Positions 29,897-38,201 of a DNA stretch of 64,000 nucleotides are shown one piece after another. The position numbers and the translations under genes are program-made. The DNA is from Nocardioides xinjiangensis (lineage in GTDB: Bacteria > Actinomycetota > Actinomycetes > Propionibacteriales > Nocardioidaceae): NCBI RefSeq assembly GCF_017916455.1, contig NZ_JAFMSY010000001.1:1471977-1535976 (forward strand), in the 5' to 3' direction. Under the pieces are notes generated by a model that saw only the letters and a list, made by a program, of their open reading frames with translations, searched no databases and was not told the DNA's origin. Every line of letters starts with the position of its first letter. Within the stretch, counting starts at the first letter, position 1.

Positions 29897-31635
29897 GCGG
29901 TGACCTCCGCGGGGGTGCGGTCCAGCGACACCACGCGGTCGACGTGCTGGAGGACGGCCGGGTCGTGCGTGAGGACGAGGACCGTGCGGTCGCGCGGCCC
30001 GGTCGTCAAGGCGACCATCAGCCGCCGCGCGGCCTCCGGGTCGAGGCCCGTCGTCGGCTCGTCGAGCACGAGCACCCGTCCCGGGCGCAGCAGCGCCCGC
30101 GCGAGCGCCAGCCGTTGGCGCTGTCCGCCCGAGAGGGACCGGCCGCGCTGGCCGATGCGTGTCTCGTAGCCGCGCGGCAGGGCCTCCACGAACTCGTGCG
30201 CACCGGCGTCGCGCGCGGCCGCGCGCACCTCGGCGCGGGTGGCGTCCGGACGGCCGAGGACGAGGTTGTCGTGGACCGAGGCGTCCAGCATCAGCTGCTC
30301 CTGGTGCACGACGGTGACCGCGTCGCGCACCGATGCGGCGGTGTGCCCCGCGACGTCGTGCCCGTCGACCGCGACGACGCCCGCGTCGGCGACGAGCTGT
30401 CGCGACAGCAGCCGGCCGAGGGTGGACTTCCCCGACCCGCTCGGTCCCACCAGGGCGACCACCTCGCCGGCCGCGACGTCGAGGGAGAAGCCCGCGAGCG
30501 CGGGAGCGGCCGCGCCGGGATAGGCGTACGACACCTCGCGCACCGAGACGGCACCGGGCCCGGGGGGCAGCGGCGCGGCACCGTCGCGGTCGCCGCCGGC
30601 CGGCTCGTCGAGGAGCTCGACGACCCGCTCCACGCCGGCGCTCGCGGAGTAGAGCGCCGGCACCAGGTCCGCCAGCGTCCGCACGGGTCCGAAGCACTGC
30701 AGGAGCAGCGTCAGGAACGCGAGCAGGCCACCGAGGGTGAGCCGGTCGGTCGCGAGCGACCAGACGCCGAGGCCCACGACGAGGAGCACGCCGACGAGCT
30801 CGGCCAGGTCGACGAGGGGCAGGAACAGCGCGCGGATGCGGCTGGCGGCGAGCTCGGCGCCGGCGATCGCGCGGTTGTGCCGGTCGTACGACGCCACCGC
30901 GGCGTCCTCCCCGCCGTAGGACTGGACGAGTGCGGCGTTGCCGAGCGCCTCCTCGGTCACGCTGCCGAGGGAGCCACCACGGCGGCGACGTTCCCTCGAG
31001 ACGTCGCGGGTCAGCCGGGCGAACCGGGTCGAGACCCACCAGAACAGCGGCGCCACCACCAGCGAGGCGAGCGCCAGCTGCCAGTCCATCCAGACCAGCG
31101 CCCCGACGAGGACGAGCAGGCGCACGAGCGCGCCCACCCCGTCGCCGACCTGGGACACCATGAAGCGCTCGACCGCGGCGACGTCGGAGGTCAGCCGGGT
31201 GAGCGTGTCCCCGAGCCGTCGGCGGTCCGAGGCGGCGGCCGGCAGGGACAGGACGTGGGCGAACACGTCACGGCGCAGGTCGACGAGGAAGCGCTGCGAG
31301 ACGTACGTCCCGAGGTAGTCGTCGGCGCCCGACACCACGCCGCTGACGAGGTTCAGCCCGATGTAGAGGAGCGCGAGGAGGACCAGCGGCTCGAAGGCGG
31401 CCGGGACGAGCACGTCGTCGACGAGCCGCTGGTAGAGCACGGCCTCGGCGACCGAGACGGCCGGGGCGGCGAGGAGGAGGACCAGGCCGAGCAGGAGCCA
31501 GCCGCGCAGGGGGCGCAGCCGCGGCCAGAAGCGTCGGGCGATGTCGACCAGCCGGAGCGTCGCGGCGACGTCGACGAGCGCCGACTCCTCCGGGGCGGCG
31601 CGCAGCGCCTCGGCGAGGCGGCGGCGTACGGACAT
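29893..31635 (-). CDS. ABC exporter, fused permease-ATPase half transporter
   Basis: The 580-residue type IV (B-family) half transporter has about six helices at residues 45-340. The nucleotide-binding domain follows: Walker A GPSGSGKST, signature LSGGQRQRLALARALL, Walker B RVLVLDEPT, and a H-loop LTHDP. It is expected to form a homodimer that exports a lipid, peptide or drug. ATG at 31635 was chosen; the upstream in-frame stretch is made by a 9-bp GC repeat and encodes Pro/Ala repeats. It is coupled to the kinase gene downstream. Confidence 0.92.
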   Translation of the reverse strand: MSVRRRLAEALRAAPEESALVDVAATLRLVDIARRFWPRLRPLRGWLLLGLVLLLAAPAVSVAEAVLYQRLVDDVLVPAAFEPLVLLALLYIGLNLVSGVVSGADDYLGTYVSQRFLVDLRRDVFAHVLSLPAAASDRRRLGDTLTRLTSDVAAVERFMVSQVGDGVGALVRLLVLVGALVWMDWQLALASLVVAPLFWWVSTRFARLTRDVSRERRRRGGSLGSVTEEALGNAALVQSYGGEDAAVASYDRHNRAIAGAELAASRIRALFLPLVDLAELVGVLLVVGLGVWSLATDRLTLGGLLAFLTLLLQCFGPVRTLADLVPALYSASAGVERVVELLDEPAGGDRDGAAPLPPGPGAVSVREVSYAYPGAAAPALAGFSLDVAAGEVVALVGPSGSGKSTLGRLLSRQLVADAGVVAVDGHDVAGHTAASVRDAVTVVHQEQLMLDASVHDNLVLGRPDATRAEVRAAARDAGAHEFVEALPRGYETRIGQRGRSLSGGQRQRLALARALLRPGRVLVLDEPTTGLDPEAARRLMVALTTGPRDRTVLVLTHDPAVLQHVDRVVSLDRTPAEVTA

Positions 31636-31670
31636 CGGCTCTCCCCCTGGGCTCGTCGGCGGGTGGTCGG

Positions 31671-31706
31671 CGGGTGGCGCGGGTGGCGCGGGTGGCGCGG
31701 GTGGCG
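31671..31706. repeat. Four tandem 9-bp units (CGGGTGGCG)
   Basis: Four exact copies of CGGGTGGCG lie just upstream of the ABC exporter start. They are not in a recognised gene and could vary in number by slippage, perhaps altering the leader of the exporter mRNA. Confidence 0.9.
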
Positions 31707-31763
31707 CGGGGACGGGTGGGCAGCCCGGGTGGGCGCCCACCCGTCGTGGTGGCGCTGCTCGGC

Positions 31764-31904
31764 TCAGTCGGTGCGCGAGCGCGAGCGGCTGCGGTTCCGG
31801 CGCCGACGACGGCGACGGCGACGGCGGCCGTCGTCGCTGGAGGAGTCGTTGCGACGAGCCTGGACGGCCGGCGCGAGGGCGGTGAGGATTCCGGAGCGGG
31901 CCAT
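31764..31904 (-). CDS. Arginine-rich micropeptide (46 aa)
   Basis: The ATG frame encodes a short hydrophobic/neutral start (MARSGILTALAPAVQARRND), SSSDDG, ten consecutive Arg, then alternating Arg and Ser ending RTD. A GGAGG-type ribosome site lies just upstream (reverse strand of GGCCTCC). The strong Arg run could bind nucleic acid or the membrane. No family is recognised. It lies between the ABC exporter and a divergently transcribed membrane protein; coding is plausible but unproven. Confidence 0.5.
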   Translation of the reverse strand: MARSGILTALAPAVQARRNDSSSDDGRRRRRRRRRRNRSRSRSRTD

Positions 31905-32138
31905 GGCGGCCTCCTTCGGTCTCGGTTCCCGGGTCTTCCCGGCTGACGTCGATGACTCTGGTCCCCCGACGTGATGCGGGGATGAGTTGCTCGTGAGAGC
32001 GCCCTCATGGACCGGCGGGCGACGTCACCGTGTCGCCCGGGAGCGACGCACCGGCCGGCTCGCGCACCCGCGCGCCCCGGCGCGTCTAGTGTCGGGGCAG
32101 GCTCCGGCGACCGGCCGGACGAGCAGGCGGGGGACCAG

Positions 32139-32495
32139 ATGAGCGAGACGACGACCGGACCGGGCACGACCGCGGCAGTCGACGACGGCGCGAGGTTCCG
32201 GGCCTTCACCGGGCTGGGCCTGGCACTGGTGGCGCTCACGGGTGGCGGCGTGGTCGCCAACGGCGTCCAGTGGCTGGTCATCGGCCGGTTCCCGGCCGGC
32301 GACGACCTGACCTACTGGTCCGTGGTCGGTGGCGTGCCGCTGCTGATGGGTCTCGTGGGGCTGTGGCTGGGCACCGGTGCGGCCTCCTCCGCGGATGCGC
32401 TCGCCCGGCCCCTGGGCCGAGCGACCCAGGCCCTGTCCGCCCTCGCGGTGCTCGGCGCGGTCGTGCTGGTCGTCGCGCTCGTCCTCGGACAGTGA
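32139..32495 (+). CDS. Small membrane protein (118 aa)
   Basis: The protein has a polar Thr/Gly-rich N-terminus. Three hydrophobic segments follow: about 28-47 (GLGLALVALTGGGVVANGV), about 62-82 (SVVGGVPLLMGLVGLWLGTG) and about 98-118 (ALSALAVLGAVVLVVALVLG). It is preceded by GCAGGCGGGGGA, a weak ribosome site. Function is unknown. The minus-strand readthrough frame of pspC overlaps its 3' half; this gene has the better coding pattern there. Confidence 0.7.
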   Translation: MSETTTGPGTTAAVDDGARFRAFTGLGLALVALTGGGVVANGVQWLVIGRFPAGDDLTYWSVVGGVPLLMGLVGLWLGTGAASSADALARPLGRATQALSALAVLGAVVLVVALVLGQ

Positions 32496-32904
32496 GCGCG
32501 CGCGCCCGCGGCTGCTCGTACGCCCGCTCCGTCGACGTCACGTCGGAGCGTCCGACGACCTGAAGTAGCGGCGGGCGGCAGCGGCACACGGGCCGTCGCG
32601 TGCACCGGGCCGGTTGAGGTCGTCCGACGCGCCGGACCGGCGCCGACCGCGGCCCCCGCCCCTCAGCGCGTCGGGTTGCAGCCGCCGCCGGGTTGTCCTC
32701 GCTCGGCATGAGGAACCACAGCAGCGGATAGACCAGCAGCTGGCTCCCCGGGATGGCGAAGAGGGTGACGACGAAGAGCAGCCGCGTCGTCCACGGCGTG
32801 AGCCCGAGGCGCCGGCCGACGCCGGCGCAGACCCCGCCCAGGACGGCACGGTCGGCGGGGCGGACGAGTCCCTGGCGGGCGAGCGAGGTGCGGATCTTCT
32901 CCAT
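32278..32904 (-). CDS. PspC-domain protein with abnormal C-terminal extension
   Basis: Residues 1-72 form a PspC domain: LVRPADRAVLGGVCAGVGRR, then LGLTPWTTRLLFVVTLFA and LLVYPLLWFLMPSEDNP. PspC proteins sense or buffer membrane stress and are often linked to two-component systems, as here (126 bp after the response regulator). After the domain the frame stays open for about 135 residues of Arg/Pro-rich, non-family sequence. This extension is antisense to the 32139 gene and runs through a 90-bp dispersed repeat. The natural stop seems to have been lost; the functional gene probably ends near 32690. Confidence 0.7.
   Translation of the reverse strand: MEKIRTSLARQGLVRPADRAVLGGVCAGVGRRLGLTPWTTRLLFVVTLFAIPGSQLLVYPLLWFLMPSEDNPAAAATRRAEGRGPRSAPVRRVGRPQPARCTRRPVCRCRPPLLQVVGRSDVTSTERAYEQPRARALTVRGRARRPARPRRAPRGRTGPGSLGPGAGRAHPRRRPHRCPATAPRDPSAAARHRPRTSRSGRRRPGTGR
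32545..32634. repeat. About 90-bp inverted-repeat element, copy A
   Basis: Its left end (32545-32566) matches copy B at 42719 at 19 of 22 bases, and its right end GGTCGTCCGACGCGCCG (32618-32634) matches at 17 of 17. Both copies are about 90 bp and their ends are inverted repeats, with unrelated centres. This looks like a small non-autonomous or REP-like element. Confidence 0.75.
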
Positions 32905-32955
32905 GCCCCCAGCCTGCGCCGTCCACGTCCTGGCGACCATGGGGATCGACCCCCG

Positions 32956-33024
32956 CCGACCCCGAGACGCCCCGAGCCGCCCCGAGCCGCCCCGGCCCGA
33001 CCCCGAGCCGCCCCGAGCCGCCCA
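32956..33024. repeat. Tandem CCCCGAGCCG repeats after the response regulator gene
   Basis: About five copies, some degenerate, of a 10-bp CCCCGAGCCG unit lie between the response regulator stop and pspC. It is an expandable GC-rich array with no visible gene. Confidence 0.8.
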
Positions 33025-33030
33025 CGGGTG

Positions 33031-33693
33031 CTAGTCGGCGCCCACCAGCCCGTGCTCGTGCGCGAAGACCACGATCTGCACCCGGTCGCGCAGCGACAGC
33101 TTCCGCAGCACCGAGCCGACATGGGTCTTCACCGTCGACTCGGAGGCGAAGACCAGCCCGGCGATCTCGGTGTTCGACAGCCCGCGGGCGACGGCGGCGA
33201 ACACCTCGCGCTCCTTGTCGGTGAGGGAGAGGTACGCCGCGGGGGCGGGCGCCCGTGCGACGAACTGGCCCTGCAGCAGCAGGGACAGGTCCGCGGGGGC
33301 GAGCACCGCGTTGCCGGCGTGCACCGTGCGGATGGCGTCGCGCAGCATCACCGGGGTGGTGTCCTTGAGCAGGAAGCCGCTCGCGCCGTAGCGGATCGCC
33401 GTGGCCGCGCGGTCGTCGAGGTTGAAGGTGGTGAGGACCACGACGCGCAGGGGGCTCTCGCGCTTCGACACCCGGTCCGGGGCGAACAGCTGGCGCGTGG
33501 CCTCGACGCCGTCCATCTCGGGCATCCGGATGTCCATCAGCACCACGTCGGGCTGCAGCTCGTCGCAGACCGACACCGCCTCGAACCCGTCGCCGGCGAC
33601 GCCCACGACCTGCATCCCGTCCTGGGCGTCGATGATCGTGCGCACGCCCTCGCGGAACAGCTCCTGGTCGTCGACCAGCACGACGCGGATCAC
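33031..33693 (-). CDS. NarL/LuxR-type response regulator
   Basis: The 220-residue protein has a receiver domain: acidic pair D8-D9 in VVLVDDQELFREG, phospho-acceptor D54 in VVLMDIRMPEMDG, Thr in VVLTTFN and Lys in FLLKDTTP. A GerE/LuxR helix-turn-helix at about 150-215 follows (LTDKEREVFAAVARGLSNTE, then STVKTHVGSVLRKL). The GTG start overlaps the histidine kinase stop by 4 bp. It is the last gene of the vanX-alr-ddl unit, and probably regulates that operon and/or pspC. Confidence 0.95.
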   Translation of the reverse strand: MIRVVLVDDQELFREGVRTIIDAQDGMQVVGVAGDGFEAVSVCDELQPDVVLMDIRMPEMDGVEATRQLFAPDRVSKRESPLRVVVLTTFNLDDRAATAIRYGASGFLLKDTTPVMLRDAIRTVHAGNAVLAPADLSLLLQGQFVARAPAPAAYLSLTDKEREVFAAVARGLSNTEIAGLVFASESTVKTHVGSVLRKLSLRDRVQIVVFAHEHGLVGAD

Positions 33694-35045
33694 GCGCCGC
33701 CCCGCACGGGCACCCACGCGGTGGCGGTGAACGTCTGGCCGCCCGCCTCGTCACGACGACGTACGTCGAGCCTGCCGCCCACCGCCTCGAGCCGCCGGCG
33801 CATGCCCTCGACGCCCTGCCCGGGCGCCGGGGCGGTCGCGGAGGACGCGTCGCCGGGCACGGCGCGGATCGGCTGGGTGACGTCCTGGACGGCGTCCTGG
33901 GTGACGGCCTGGGTGACGGTCGGGGTGGCGTCCTGAGTGGCGTCCCCGCCGGCGTCCCGGGAGGCGTCCGGTCGGACCACGTTGCGCACCTCGAGGCGCA
34001 GCTCGCCCTCCCAGTGGCGCTCGACGGCGACCGGGGTGTCGCGGCGGCCGTGCTTGATGGCGTTGGTCAGCATCTCCTGGAGCACCCGGTAGGCGACGGT
34101 CTCGAGCTCCGGCGGCAGCGGCTGCGGCCGGCCCACGACGGTCGACACCACCTCGTGCCCGCTCGACCGCACACCCTCCACGAGGCTGTCCAGGCTGCCG
34201 CTGCGCCCGGACGACGTGGCGCCCTGCGTGGTGGTGAGCACCTGCCGGACGTCCTGCAGCGAGGTCCGCGCGGACGACGCGATGGTCGCCATCGTCGCCT
34301 TCAGCCTCTCGGTGTCGGCGTCCTCGATGTACTGGGCGGACTCGGCCTGGGCCAGGATCACCGCGAGCGAGTGGCCCACGACGTCGTGCACGTCGCGCGC
34401 CATCCGCGTCTGCTCCTCGCGCAGCCGGGCGATCTCGCGGGCCTGCTCCGACTCCTGCACCGCGCGGGCGGCATCCCGCTCGGCCGCGACCTGCGACACC
34501 CGCGACTGCTCGGCCCGCGAGCCGAAGCGCAGCGCCAGACCGGCCAGCCACGGCGCACCGAGCACGAGCATGCCGAGCACCGCGGCCCCCACCTGCCAGG
34601 TCGGACTGAACCGGTAGGCGTTGTTGATCACGCTGTTGTAGTCGATGACGTCGGTGACGACTCCGAAGATCTCGAACGCGGCGAAGCCGACGGCGATCAC
34701 CGCGGCGGCCGGGATGGAGAGGGCGCTCAGCCACAGCGTGGCCGTGCTGCCCCACCGGGCGGTGCCGAAGGCCACGAACGCGACCGTCAGCTGGGTGATG
34801 AGCACCGGGGTCCCGCTGGCGACCTGGAGCAGGCACGTCACCCACACGATCGCCAGGGACAGGCCAGGCGCCCGCCGGCTCAGCCCGACGGCGCCGGCGA
34901 AGGCCAGCACGACGAGCACCAGCGGGACCTGGCTGCCGTACGCCTGCACCGTGTTCACGCCCTCGAGGAACCCGAGGAGCAGCACCAGCCCGGCCAGGGC
35001 GAGGTCGGGCGCCGAGGCCCGCAGGCGCTCGAGGTCCGGGCTCAT
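33690..35045 (-). CDS. Sensor histidine kinase (NarX/DesK type)
   Basis: The 451-residue kinase has about five or six N-terminal transmembrane helices (15-175), a short coiled coil, then the HisKA_3 box ARDVHDVVGHSLAVIL (His about 219). The HATPase domain has N-box EMLTNAIKHG and G-box GQGVEGMRRR. Between these boxes is an odd insertion (about residues 352-402) of repeated TQDA/VTQD units, encoded by degenerate tandem DNA repeats. It overlaps the acyltransferase gene stop by 4 bp (ATGA) and the response regulator start by 4 bp. Confidence 0.92.
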   Translation of the reverse strand: MSPDLERLRASAPDLALAGLVLLLGFLEGVNTVQAYGSQVPLVLVVLAFAGAVGLSRRAPGLSLAIVWVTCLLQVASGTPVLITQLTVAFVAFGTARWGSTATLWLSALSIPAAAVIAVGFAAFEIFGVVTDVIDYNSVINNAYRFSPTWQVGAAVLGMLVLGAPWLAGLALRFGSRAEQSRVSQVAAERDAARAVQESEQAREIARLREEQTRMARDVHDVVGHSLAVILAQAESAQYIEDADTERLKATMATIASSARTSLQDVRQVLTTTQGATSSGRSGSLDSLVEGVRSSGHEVVSTVVGRPQPLPPELETVAYRVLQEMLTNAIKHGRRDTPVAVERHWEGELRLEVRNVVRPDASRDAGGDATQDATPTVTQAVTQDAVQDVTQPIRAVPGDASSATAPAPGQGVEGMRRRLEAVGGRLDVRRRDEAGGQTFTATAWVPVRGGA

Positions 35046-36052
35046 GCCGCCACCGCCTCGGGCGTACGCCGGACCGGCTGCGCGCGGACCTCTACGAGGT
35101 GCCAGCTGACCGCCGCCATCACGAGGGTGAGCGCGGCCGCGACCGGGCCGGCGAGGCCGTCGAGCGACGGGCGCAGCCACAGGGTCAACGGGTAGTTCCA
35201 CAGGTACGCGCCGTAGGACACCGTGCCGAGCACGACGAGGGCCCGCAGCGGTCCGGTGACCGTCGTCCAGGTGCGCCACGACAGCAGCAGGACCACGGTC
35301 AGCGCGGCGATGGCGGGGCCTCCTGCCAGGTAGGTGAGGGCGTGACCCCGCAATGGAACCACGCTCAGGACCGCGAGCCCGACCAGAGCAGCGGCTGCCG
35401 GCCACGTGCCCCGGACCGGCGCGGCCTCGCCCGCCGGCCGGGCGAGGAGCCGGGCCGCGCCCCCGACCACGAAGCAGAGCGCCCACGAGGTCGGCAGGAC
35501 GTACGCCAGGTCGGGGTCCTCGCGCAGCCACAGCACGGTCGCGACACAGGCGAGCAGGCAGGCCACGCCCGCCGCGAGCAGCGCGAGCCGCACCCGTCCG
35601 CGGACCAGCGCCAGCACCAGCACCGCGGGCCACAGCAGGTAGAACTGCTCCTCGGTGGCCAGCGTCCAGAGGTGGAAGGTCGCCTCGCTCGTGTGCCCGA
35701 CGGGCAGGTTGGCGGTCCAGGTGAGCGCCACCAGCACGGTGCGGCCGAGCTCGTCGCGGTCGCCCAGCGGGTCGAGGAGCAGCGTCACGACCACCACGCC
35801 GGTGACCAGGAGCAGCAGCGCGGGCACCAGCCGCCGGGCCCGGCGCGCGTAGAAGCGGCGCAGATCCACCCGGCCGGTGCGAGCGGCCTCGTCGGCCAGC
35901 ACCCCGGTGATCAGCCAGCCGCTCAGGGCGAAGAACATCACGACGCCGACCACTCCGGCGCCCGGGAACAGCGACGGCCAGGCGTGCCGCAGCATCACCA
36001 GGCCGACGGCGATCCCGCGCAGCAGGTCGACGCCCTCGATGCGTGCGCTCAC
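35042..36052 (-). CDS. Acyltransferase-3 family membrane protein
   Basis: The 336-residue protein has about ten membrane helices and the OafA/YrhL signature at its N-terminus, RIEGVDLLRGIAVGLVMLRH (H23), followed by FFALSGWLITGVL. It also contains RRFYARRARRLVPAL. Members transfer acyl groups to sugars, peptidoglycan or lipids. The N-terminal half of VanT serine racemases belongs to the same family. The GTG start overlaps the ddl stop by 4 bp. The substrate is unknown; cell-wall context suggests a peptidoglycan or wall-polymer role. Confidence 0.9.
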   Translation of the reverse strand: MSARIEGVDLLRGIAVGLVMLRHAWPSLFPGAGVVGVVMFFALSGWLITGVLADEAARTGRVDLRRFYARRARRLVPALLLLVTGVVVVTLLLDPLGDRDELGRTVLVALTWTANLPVGHTSEATFHLWTLATEEQFYLLWPAVLVLALVRGRVRLALLAAGVACLLACVATVLWLREDPDLAYVLPTSWALCFVVGGAARLLARPAGEAAPVRGTWPAAAALVGLAVLSVVPLRGHALTYLAGGPAIAALTVVLLLSWRTWTTVTGPLRALVVLGTVSYGAYLWNYPLTLWLRPSLDGLAGPVAAALTLVMAAVSWHLVEVRAQPVRRTPEAVAA

Positions 36053-37026
36053 CGGGGCAGGACGTCGCAGACGAGCCGGTCGAGGAGCTGGGCGTACGAC
36101 AGGCCGGCCGCGGCGAACATCTTCGGCACCTGCGACTGCGCGGTGAAGCCGGGCATCGTGTTGACCTCGTTGAGCACCGGCCCGTCGGGGGTCACGAAGA
36201 AGTCCACGCGGGCGACCCCGGCGCAGCCGAGGGCGTCGTAGAGGGCGAGCGCGGCCTCCTCGAGGGCCTTGCGCTCGACGTCCTCCAGCGGCGCCGGGAT
36301 CCGGAACTCCGCTCCCCCGCCGTACTTCGCCTCGTGGTCGAACCACCCGTCGACGACCACCTCCAGGGCCGGCGGGACGAGCCGGCCGCCGTCGGCCGTG
36401 CCCAGCACGGCGACGTCGACCTCGCGACCGATGACGACGTCCTCGACGAGGACCCGGTCGTCGAGCGCGAGCGCGGCCTCGAGGGCGTCGGGCAGCTGCG
36501 CGGCCTCGCGCACCATGCTCACGCCGTGGCTCGACCCGGCGGCGACCGGCTTGACGACGACGGGGTGGGTCCACGCGTACGTCGCCGCGCCGGCCGCGGT
36601 CAGCAGCACCGCAGGGGCGGTGGCGATGCCGACCGCCTGCGCCACGAGCTTGGTCGCCCACTTGTCCATCGCGAGCGCGCCGGCCGCGACCCCGGAGCCG
36701 ACGTAGGCGACCCCGGCCAGCTCGCAGAGCGCGGCGAGGGTGCCGTCCTCGCCGCGGGGTCCGTGCACCACGGGCAGCACCGCGGCGCAGGACTGCAGCA
36801 CCGCGACGGCCTCCCCGAGCGGGAGCGCGCGGTCGCCGACGCGCCAGGCGCCGTCCGGCCCGATGGTCAGCCGGACGACGTCGTACGACGCGGGGTCGAG
36901 GGCGTCCGCGACCGCGGCGGCGGACGCGAGCGACACCTCGTGCTCGCAGCTCTGCCCGCCGCCGACCACGGCGACGCGGGTGGGAGCCGGCGGCGCGGTG
37001 ACGGCGGTGGCGGCGGTGGCGGTCAC
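36049..37026 (-). CDS. ddl: D-alanine-D-alanine ligase family
   Basis: The 325-residue ATP-grasp ligase has GGQSCEHEVSLASA (E28, first D-Ala site), VLPVVHGPRGEDGT, VVKPVAAGSSHGVSMV (ATP/serine loop), the omega-loop WFDHEAKYGGG (about residues 227-237) and NEVNTMPGFT with the Mg ligands. The EAKY in the omega loop is the D-Ala-D-Ala type, not the EKG of D-Ala-D-Lac ligases or EKY of D-Ala-D-Ser ligases as I recall them. The GTG start overlaps alr. It may be a second, dedicated Ddl rather than the essential one. Confidence 0.88.
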   Translation of the reverse strand: MTATAATAVTAPPAPTRVAVVGGGQSCEHEVSLASAAAVADALDPASYDVVRLTIGPDGAWRVGDRALPLGEAVAVLQSCAAVLPVVHGPRGEDGTLAALCELAGVAYVGSGVAAGALAMDKWATKLVAQAVGIATAPAVLLTAAGAATYAWTHPVVVKPVAAGSSHGVSMVREAAQLPDALEAALALDDRVLVEDVVIGREVDVAVLGTADGGRLVPPALEVVVDGWFDHEAKYGGGAEFRIPAPLEDVERKALEEAALALYDALGCAGVARVDFFVTPDGPVLNEVNTMPGFTAQSQVPKMFAAAGLSYAQLLDRLVCDVLPR

Positions 37027-38201
37027 GACAGGCTCCTGAGACGAGGGGACGGGCTGGGGGCGGGGGAGGTGGCGCGTCGCACGCGCGAGCCGATGCCGGT
37101 GACGACCTCGTGCTCGATCGTCCCCGCCCAGGCGGCCCACTCGGCCACCGTCGGCTCGCCGGCGTCGCCGGGGCCGAAGACGACCGCGACGTCGCCGGGG
37201 TCGACGTGGTCCTCGCCGAGGTCGACCACGAGCTGGTCCATCGAGATGCGGCCGACCACCGGCCGGCGGCGACCGCGGAGCAGCACCTCGGCACGGCCGG
37301 CGGCGGCGCGCGGGACGCCGTCGGCGTACCCGAGGGGCAGGAGGGCCAGGTTCGTCACGGCGGGCGCGGTCCACGTGTGGCCGTAGCCGACGCCCGACCC
37401 TGCTCGCACCCGCCGCACCGTGACGACGGGCGCGGTGAGGGTGAGGGCGGGGCGCAGCGGCGTCGTGCGGGTCGGGTCGATGCCGACGAGGCCGGCCCCC
37501 AGCCGGACCACCGTGTGGTGGCTGCGGACGTCGAGGAGCGTCGCGGCGGTCGCCGCGAGGTGACGCTGCGCGGGCCGGAGACCGGCCGCACGGGCGGTCT
37601 CGACGCCCCGCGCGAAGCGGCGGCGACCCAGCACGTTGCACACGTCGGCGGGGTCGTCGGCACAGCCCAGGTGGCCCATCACGCCGACGACCCGCACCAG
37701 GCCGGCCCGCTCCGCCCGGCGGGCCGCCCGGCAGAGCGCGGGCCACGCGGCTGGTTCGGCACCGTCCCGGGCCATGCCGACGTCGAGGTGCAGGTGCACC
37801 CGGGCGGGGCGCCGGCGCGGCCCCGCCTGCTGGGCACGCACGACGGCGTCGAGGTGCTCGCGGGAGGGGACGGCCAGCTCGACCCGGGCGGCCAGGGCGG
37901 CGTCGTACGCGGCTCCGAGCGGGTTGAGCCAGCTCAGCACGGGGGCGCCCACCCCCTCGCTGCGCAGGGCGAGCGCCTCGTCGATGCTGGTGACGCCGAG
38001 CGACGTCGCGCCGTGGGCGAGGGCGGTGCGCGCCACGTCGGCGGCGCCGTGCCCGAAGCCGTCGGCCTTGACGACCGCCATCACCTGCGCCACGGTGCGG
38101 GAGGCGAGCAGGCGGGTGTTCGCGGCCACGGCCGAGAGGTCCACCTCGAGCCGCGGGCCGGTTGCGGTCGACCGGGTCACGACGACGGCGAGCGCGCTCA
38201 C
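37023..38201 (-). CDS. alr: Alanine racemase family
   Basis: The 392-residue PLP-dependent racemase has the PLP lysine K45 in VMAVVKADGFGHGA (consensus VVKANAYGHG). The second catalytic Tyr is in VGYGHTW, and the dimer-interface motif RISMDQLVVDLG follows. Like all such racemases it should act as a dimer in the cytoplasm, producing D-Ala (or D-Ser) from the L-isomer. The GTG start overlaps the vanX stop by 4 bp. The variant PLP motif (ADGF for ANAY) suggests a divergent paralogue. Confidence 0.9.
   Translation of the reverse strand: MSALAVVVTRSTATGPRLEVDLSAVAANTRLLASRTVAQVMAVVKADGFGHGAADVARTALAHGATSLGVTSIDEALALRSEGVGAPVLSWLNPLGAAYDAALAARVELAVPSREHLDAVVRAQQAGPRRRPARVHLHLDVGMARDGAEPAAWPALCRAARRAERAGLVRVVGVMGHLGCADDPADVCNVLGRRRFARGVETARAAGLRPAQRHLAATAATLLDVRSHHTVVRLGAGLVGIDPTRTTPLRPALTLTAPVVTVRRVRAGSGVGYGHTWTAPAVTNLALLPLGYADGVPRAAAGRAEVLLRGRRRPVVGRISMDQLVVDLGEDHVDPGDVAVVFGPGDAGEPTVAEWAAWAGTIEHEVVTGIGSRVRRATSPAPSPSPRLRSLS

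Noticed and set aside
31636..31740. N-terminal extension of the ABC exporter encoded by the 9-bp repeats
   Set aside because: It would add Pro/Ala repeats unlike exporter N-termini. The ATG at 31635 has a ribosome-like site (GGGGGAGAG).
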